Positions 8,352-10,597 of a DNA stretch of 10,597 nucleotides are shown one piece after another. The number at the start of each line of letters is the position of its first letter. The stretch's first letter is position 1. The notes beneath the pieces are model-generated. The model had not been told where the DNA came from and did not search any database. It saw nothing but the letters and a program-made list of their open reading frames with translations. The DNA comes from Deinococcus fonticola (lineage in GTDB: Bacteria; Deinococcota; Deinococci; Deinococcales; Deinococcaceae): NCBI RefSeq assembly GCF_004634215.1, contig NZ_SMMH01000058.1:1-10597 (forward strand), read 5' to 3'. The translations under genes and the position numbers were made by a program.

Positions 8352-8384
8352 GCCCACGTCCGGGTGGGCGCTCCTTCTCTTTTT
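8352..8384 (+). terminator. Terminator rebuilt from the IS right end and host DNA
   Basis: GCCCAC (8352-8357) pairs with GTGGGC (8364-8369) around loop GTCCGG, followed by GCTCCTTCTCTTTTT. The left arm is mostly the last bases of the IS and the right arm is the former operon terminator, so a new hairpin-plus-T-tract replaces the split one. Confidence 0.5.
8357..8360. repeat. Target-site duplication CGTC, right copy
   Basis: Matches the CGTC at 7007-7010 and directly abuts the IS right end. Confidence 0.65.
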
Positions 8385-8432
8385 GCCGCGCCGGCTGGGC
8401 TGCTGCCGAGGGTTCTCTGCCCTTTGCTCCAC

Positions 8433-8438
8433 TACAGT
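8433..8438 (+). promoter_or_regulatory. -10 box (TACAGT) for a leaderless transcript
   Basis: TACAGT ends 6 nt before the GTG at 8445, the same spacing as at the Nudix gene. The G-rich GAGGGG touches the start codon and is too close to serve as a ribosome site. Confidence 0.4.
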
Positions 8439-8444
8439 GAGGGG

Positions 8445-8792
8445 GTGGACGAGGAGACTTTCCGGCAGAGGGTACTGGAGCTGGTGGCGCGGATTCCGCC
8501 GGGCCGGGTGGTGACTTACGGGCAACTGGCGCTGCTGGCCGGCAAGCCCGGCGCGGCGCGGCAGGCGGGGTTTGTGCTGCATTCGCTGGCGGGGCACCGG
8601 ACCTTGCCGTGGCAGCGGGTCATCAACGCGCAGGGCCGTGTCAGCACCCACAAACTGGGTTTTGGCGACCTGCAGGAGCGACTGCTGGAAGCCGAGGGAG
8701 TGCTGTTCGGCGCGTCGGGCCGCTGTGACCTGAAGCGACTGCAATGGTGGCCGGATGAAGAGGCCAGCGGGCCGCCCGCAGAGTTGTTTTAA
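8445..8792 (+). CDS. Alkyltransferase-like protein (ATL), DNA repair
   Basis: This 115-residue protein equals the C-terminal DNA-binding domain of O6-alkylguanine-DNA alkyltransferase with the reactive Cys replaced. The active-site segment reads LPWQRVINAQGRVS (54-67), with Trp56 where alkyltransferases have Cys in PCHRV. TYGQLA (24-29) supplies the Tyr that helps flip the damaged base, and GAARQAG (36-42) supplies the arginine finger Arg39 and helix-turn-helix contacts. Known ATLs bind O6-alkylguanine without removing it and channel it to nucleotide excision repair through UvrA; that role is inferred here. Most described ATLs have PWHRV, and the Gln57 here differs. I chose GTG 8445 because the conserved domain begins with FRQRVLELVARIP at once and TACAGT lies 6 nt upstream. 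The frame is open back into the IS end, where residues would not be conserved. Confidence 0.85.
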   Translation: MDEETFRQRVLELVARIPPGRVVTYGQLALLAGKPGAARQAGFVLHSLAGHRTLPWQRVINAQGRVSTHKLGFGDLQERLLEAEGVLFGASGRCDLKRLQWWPDEEASGPPAELF

Positions 8793-8866
8793 AACGGCCA
8801 GGTCATGAAGTCTTTCGGAAGGGGCACAGCCCACTTTGTCCCTTCGTCTGCCCGGTCGGTAAATCG

Positions 8867-8872
8867 TATGCT
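8867..8872 (+). promoter_or_regulatory. -10 box (TATGCT) for a leaderless cytochrome c transcript
   Basis: TATGCT ends 7 nt before the ATG at 8880 with no convincing Shine-Dalgarno sequence between. It would put transcription initiation at the start codon. Confidence 0.35.
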
Positions 8873-8879
8873 GTGGGGC

Positions 8880-9587
8880 ATGACGAGTGGAAGGAAGAAT
8901 AACTGGACGGCTGGAAACGCCATGTCTTGGGTCATGGGTGTGCTGCTGGGTGGCCTGATCGGCCTGATTCTGCTGATCGTCATTCCACGCACCCTGGGCG
9001 GGCAGGCGGCTGGTGGGGCAGCCGAGACCGGCACCACGGCGGCCACTACCGGCACGGCCAGTGCTGGAACCGAAGGCGGCAGCGACAGTAGTGACGACAA
9101 CGGCAACACCGCCTCCAACAACCCTGGCACGGCCGCCACGGGGCCGGACGGCACGCCCGGTACGGGCTCCAAGGGATCGGCCAGTGACGGCGCGGGCGCT
9201 TCGGGCCAAGTCGCGCCGGGAGCCACCGAGCCGGAGACCGAGGCCAGCACCGCCGGTGAAGACAACCAGAGCGTGCCCACCATCGCCGCTGGTTCGGGGC
9301 AGCAGAATCAGGCCGCGGGCGGCGAAGCCGGGGAAGGAGACGCTGCGGCGGGTCAGGAGAAATTCGCGGGCAGCTGCGCCGGCTGCCACGGCGCAAATGC
9401 CGAAGGCGGCATGGGCCCCAAGATGGACAAGGCGAAAGCCTGGACGGCCGAGCAGTTCACGGCGGCAGTGCGTGAAGGGAAAACGCCGGACAGGACACTG
9501 GGCATGGTGATGCCTCACTTCACGACCGAGCAGGTCAGCGACGCGGAACTGAACAACATTCACGCCTACCTGAAAACCGTGAACTGA
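8880..9587 (+). CDS. Membrane-anchored class I cytochrome c with long linker
   Basis: This 235-residue protein has three parts. A short basic N-terminus and one hydrophobic helix (about residues 15-35, WVMGVLLGGLIGLILLIVIP) form a signal anchor that would place the rest outside the cytoplasmic membrane. A low-complexity linker follows (about 40-156), almost only Gly, Ala, Thr, Ser, Asp, Glu, Pro and Gln. A small C-terminal cytochrome domain (about 155-235) has CAGCH (166-170) for covalent haem and MVMPHF with Met211 as the likely sixth ligand, then a terminal helix LNNIHAYLKTV. It is probably an electron shuttle between membrane complexes and a terminal oxidase; partners are not shown. Start choice: ATG 8880 has TATGCT 7 nt upstream; in-frame ATGs at 8868 and 8805 would lengthen the N-terminus. 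The gene is followed by a strong terminator. Confidence 0.87.
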   Translation: MTSGRKNNWTAGNAMSWVMGVLLGGLIGLILLIVIPRTLGGQAAGGAAETGTTAATTGTASAGTEGGSDSSDDNGNTASNNPGTAATGPDGTPGTGSKGSASDGAGASGQVAPGATEPETEASTAGEDNQSVPTIAAGSGQQNQAAGGEAGEGDAAAGQEKFAGSCAGCHGANAEGGMGPKMDKAKAWTAEQFTAAVREGKTPDRTLGMVMPHFTTEQVSDAELNNIHAYLKTVN

Positions 9588-9640
9588 TCCATAAAGGCCA
9601 CGGACTGGCAACGCTTCACCAGCACCTTGAACAATGATTG

Positions 9641-9671
9641 ACCTCTTCCCGACATTCAGGAAGAGGTTTTT
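9641..9671 (+). terminator. Intrinsic terminator after the cytochrome c gene
   Basis: ACCTCTTCC (9641-9649) and GGAAGAGGT (9659-9667) form a perfect 9-bp stem with a 9-nt loop, directly followed by TTTTT, 54 nt beyond the stop codon. Confidence 0.88.
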
Positions 9672-9804
9672 GTTGGTCGGCAGGCCTGGTATAGATAGGC
9701 ACTTTCCCGCTGGAGTACAGGAACATCACCCGAGCGCAGGGAGCACCGTCCAGATCCGCCTTTCCTTTCGCTCGCCACCGAAACAGGAAAATGAATCACG
9801 GCGA
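9672..9804. other. Intergenic stretch without a recognisable gene
   Basis: I see only an isolated TATAGAT (9690-9696), 17 nt after TTTTTG, which could be a -10 box but has no credible gene downstream on the plus strand. The IS630 outer end should lie close to 9800, but its terminal repeat could not be fixed because the other end is missing. Confidence 0.35.
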
Positions 9805-10519
9805 TTAAAGCATTTGACATAAAAAGGTTTCTGGATGGGCATGAGTCATCCAACCGAAGATGTCGCGTAAGGTGACGTTCAAAAGCCCGTTCCAGATGGC
9901 TTGAATCAAGGTCTTGACCTCCCGGTATTCGCCAGCCCGAATCCAAGCTTTCAATTTGGAGAACATCATTTCAATGGGATTGAAATCTGGGCTGTACGGT
10001 GACAGAAAGAGGAGCGTGCAGCCACGCTCCTCAATCAGCGTCCTGACCTCATCACGATGATGAGCCGAGAGATTGTCCAGCACTATGACCTGCCCAGGGG
10101 TGAGGGCAGGACATAAGACCTCGCGCACATACCACTCAAACACGGCACCATTCACCGAACCTTCCACGACGAGCGGGGCGATAGGCCCGCTGCATTGCAG
10201 CCCACAAATCAAGGTGTGATTCTTGCCCCAGTTGCGTGGCACACGTCCCACTGCTCGTCGATGGCTGGGCGCGCGCCCATACAAACGCGTCAGTGATGTA
10301 TTGAAGCCGCACTCATCGACAAACACCAGGCGAGCCGGAGTATGTAGATACGGTTGCAGATCATTGAGGAACTGCGTGCGCAGTTCCTCATCACGTTCGC
10401 TGGCGATGAGTCCTTTTTTTGTGGGTGATGCCGTGTCGCCGGAATACCCGGTCAACCGTACGGTAGGAGAGGTAATGCTCCAGGGATTCCTTCCAAAAAT
10501 CGCCTGACCGATAGGAGGG
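9805..10519 (-). pseudogene. IS630/Tc1-mariner-type transposase, 5'-truncated and frame-shifted
   Basis: The catalytic part reads from an A7 run (10414-10420) to the TAA at 9805. Its triad is Asp in VFVDECGF, Asp in VIVLDNLSAHH and Glu in SPDFNPIEMMFSKLK, with 34 residues between the last two, the DD34E spacing of IS630. The preceding helix-turn-helix end is in another frame (from 10519): FWKESLEHYL then RTVDRVFRRHGITHKKRT, and it meets the catalytic frame at the A7 run, where GITHKK continues as KGLIASERDEELR. Shifting +1 at A7, or transcript slippage, would fuse them. The frame upstream is closed by a stop at 10520-10522, and most of the DNA-binding domain (roughly the first 100 residues) is missing where the next element starts. 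So it is probably dead here. Confidence 0.75.
10414..10420 (-). promoter_or_regulatory. A7 frameshift or slippage site in the IS630 transposase
   Basis: On the minus strand seven A residues lie exactly where the helix-turn-helix frame and the catalytic frame must be joined (CAC AAA AAA AGG versus AAA AAA GGA). It could be a programmed site or a plain inactivating indel. Confidence 0.45.
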
Positions 10520-10524
10520 TCAGG
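10503..10524. repeat. Inverted repeat at the junction of two mobile elements
   Basis: CCTGACC (10503-10509) and GGTCAGG (10518-10524) are perfect 7-bp arms around an 8-nt loop. It lies where IS630 similarity ends and just before the ribosome site of the next gene, so it may mark the terminus of the incoming element. Confidence 0.4.
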
Positions 10525-10541
10525 CAAACTGGAGGAACTCT

Positions 10542-10597
10542 ATGGGAAAGCAGCGCAAAACTTGGGCATCTGGGGTCAAGGAAGAAATCGTCCTGGC
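10542..10597 (+). CDS. 5' end of a probable IS3-family transposase OrfA (partial)
   Basis: The ATG at 10542 follows GGAGG (10531-10535) at 6 nt. The 18 complete codons plus a partial one read MGKQRKTWASGVKEEIVLA, like the start of OrfA helix-turn-helix proteins (basic start, aromatic residue, FKEEIVL-type helix). The gene runs off the window, so no further domain is visible, and the call rests on this short stretch and on the neighbouring broken IS. Confidence 0.5.
   Translation, partial: MGKQRKTWASGVKEEIVL

Larger units (their letters stand above)
7011..8356 (+). mobile_element. IS3-family (IS407-like) insertion sequence, 1346 bp
   Basis: The ends are imperfect inverted repeats. The left end starts TGGAGTGCCCCCCGAAAATC, and the right end read inward starts TGGGCTGGCCCCAAAAGTTG. 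Both share GGACG and, about 10 nt further in, TAGAGAC (7044-7050 and complement 8318-8324). CGTC flanks both sides. Inside are a two-part OrfA and a DDE-type OrfB in the -1 frame, as in IS3 elements. Size fits the family. OrfA is interrupted, so this copy may be inactive unless the transposase is supplied in trans. It sits in the same orientation as the molybdenum hydroxylase operon, inside that operon's former terminator. Confidence 0.85.

Noticed and set aside
8810..8850. Possible hairpin (GAAGGG/CCCTTC) between ATL and cytochrome c as a terminator
   Set aside because: The stem is short with mismatches and no T tract follows.
8322..9611. 429-codon minus-strand frame opposite ATL and cytochrome c
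   Set aside because: Both plus-strand genes have intact diagnostic motifs. The frame is explained by GC-rich repetitive linker DNA.
9634..9822. Small plus-strand frame of 62 codons
   Set aside because: Its start codon lies just before the terminator stem, it reads through the hairpin, and it has no ribosome site or recognisable sequence.

Overview
The window is high-GC bacterial DNA and most resembles Deinococcus or a close relative. This is inference, with no database search. The support is as follows: an alkyltransferase-like repair protein and a Nudix hydrolase lie close together; several genes lack a Shine-Dalgarno sequence but carry a TANNNT box 6-7 nt before the start codon, the leaderless arrangement described in Deinococcus; and insertion sequences are frequent.

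Layout. Positions 2-109 hold the 3' end of an open frame that looks like a transposase tail. A type II NADH dehydrogenase (264-1403, minus) and a uridine-kinase-like P-loop kinase (1701-2381, plus) diverge from an intergenic region that carries a cluster of overlapping palindromes. A Nudix hydrolase (2378-2974, minus) converges on the kinase with overlapping stop codons. The main metabolic unit follows: a three-gene molybdenum hydroxylase operon in the order 2Fe-2S subunit (3141-3632), molybdopterin subunit (3734-6115), FAD subunit (6194-6988). Each gene has its own strong ribosome binding site, and both gaps contain inverted repeats. The large subunit carries AYRGAGR, the form II / xanthine-dehydrogenase type active-site loop, not the Cys loop of true CO dehydrogenase, so the substrate is unknown.

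The operon is followed by a 1346-bp IS3-family (IS407-like) element (7011-8356) with a CGTC target duplication. Rejoining its flanks restores a hairpin plus T-rich tract, so the IS appears to have landed in the operon's terminator, and its right end rebuilds a new terminator. Its OrfA is broken by a 40-nt palindrome-rich insertion, while OrfB with the DDE triad is intact. After the IS come an alkyltransferase-like gene (8445-8792), a membrane-anchored cytochrome c with a very long Gly/Ala/Thr/Ser-rich linker (8880-9587), and a clear intrinsic terminator (9641-9671). The right edge is mobile DNA: a 5'-truncated IS630-type transposase needing a frameshift at an A7 run (9805-10519, minus), abutting the first 19 codons of a probable IS3-family OrfA (10542 onward).

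Functional reading. NDH-2 and the cytochrome c are respiratory-chain parts. The molybdenum hydroxylase could pass electrons from an unknown oxidised substrate toward the same chain. The Nudix, kinase and alkyltransferase-like proteins fit nucleotide clean-up and repair. No cofactor-insertion or maturation genes for the molybdenum enzyme lie in the window. I did not find one coherent undescribed system. The most interesting signals are the IS-in-terminator event, the broken OrfA, the operator-like palindromes before NDH-2 and the uncharacterised form II hydroxylase.
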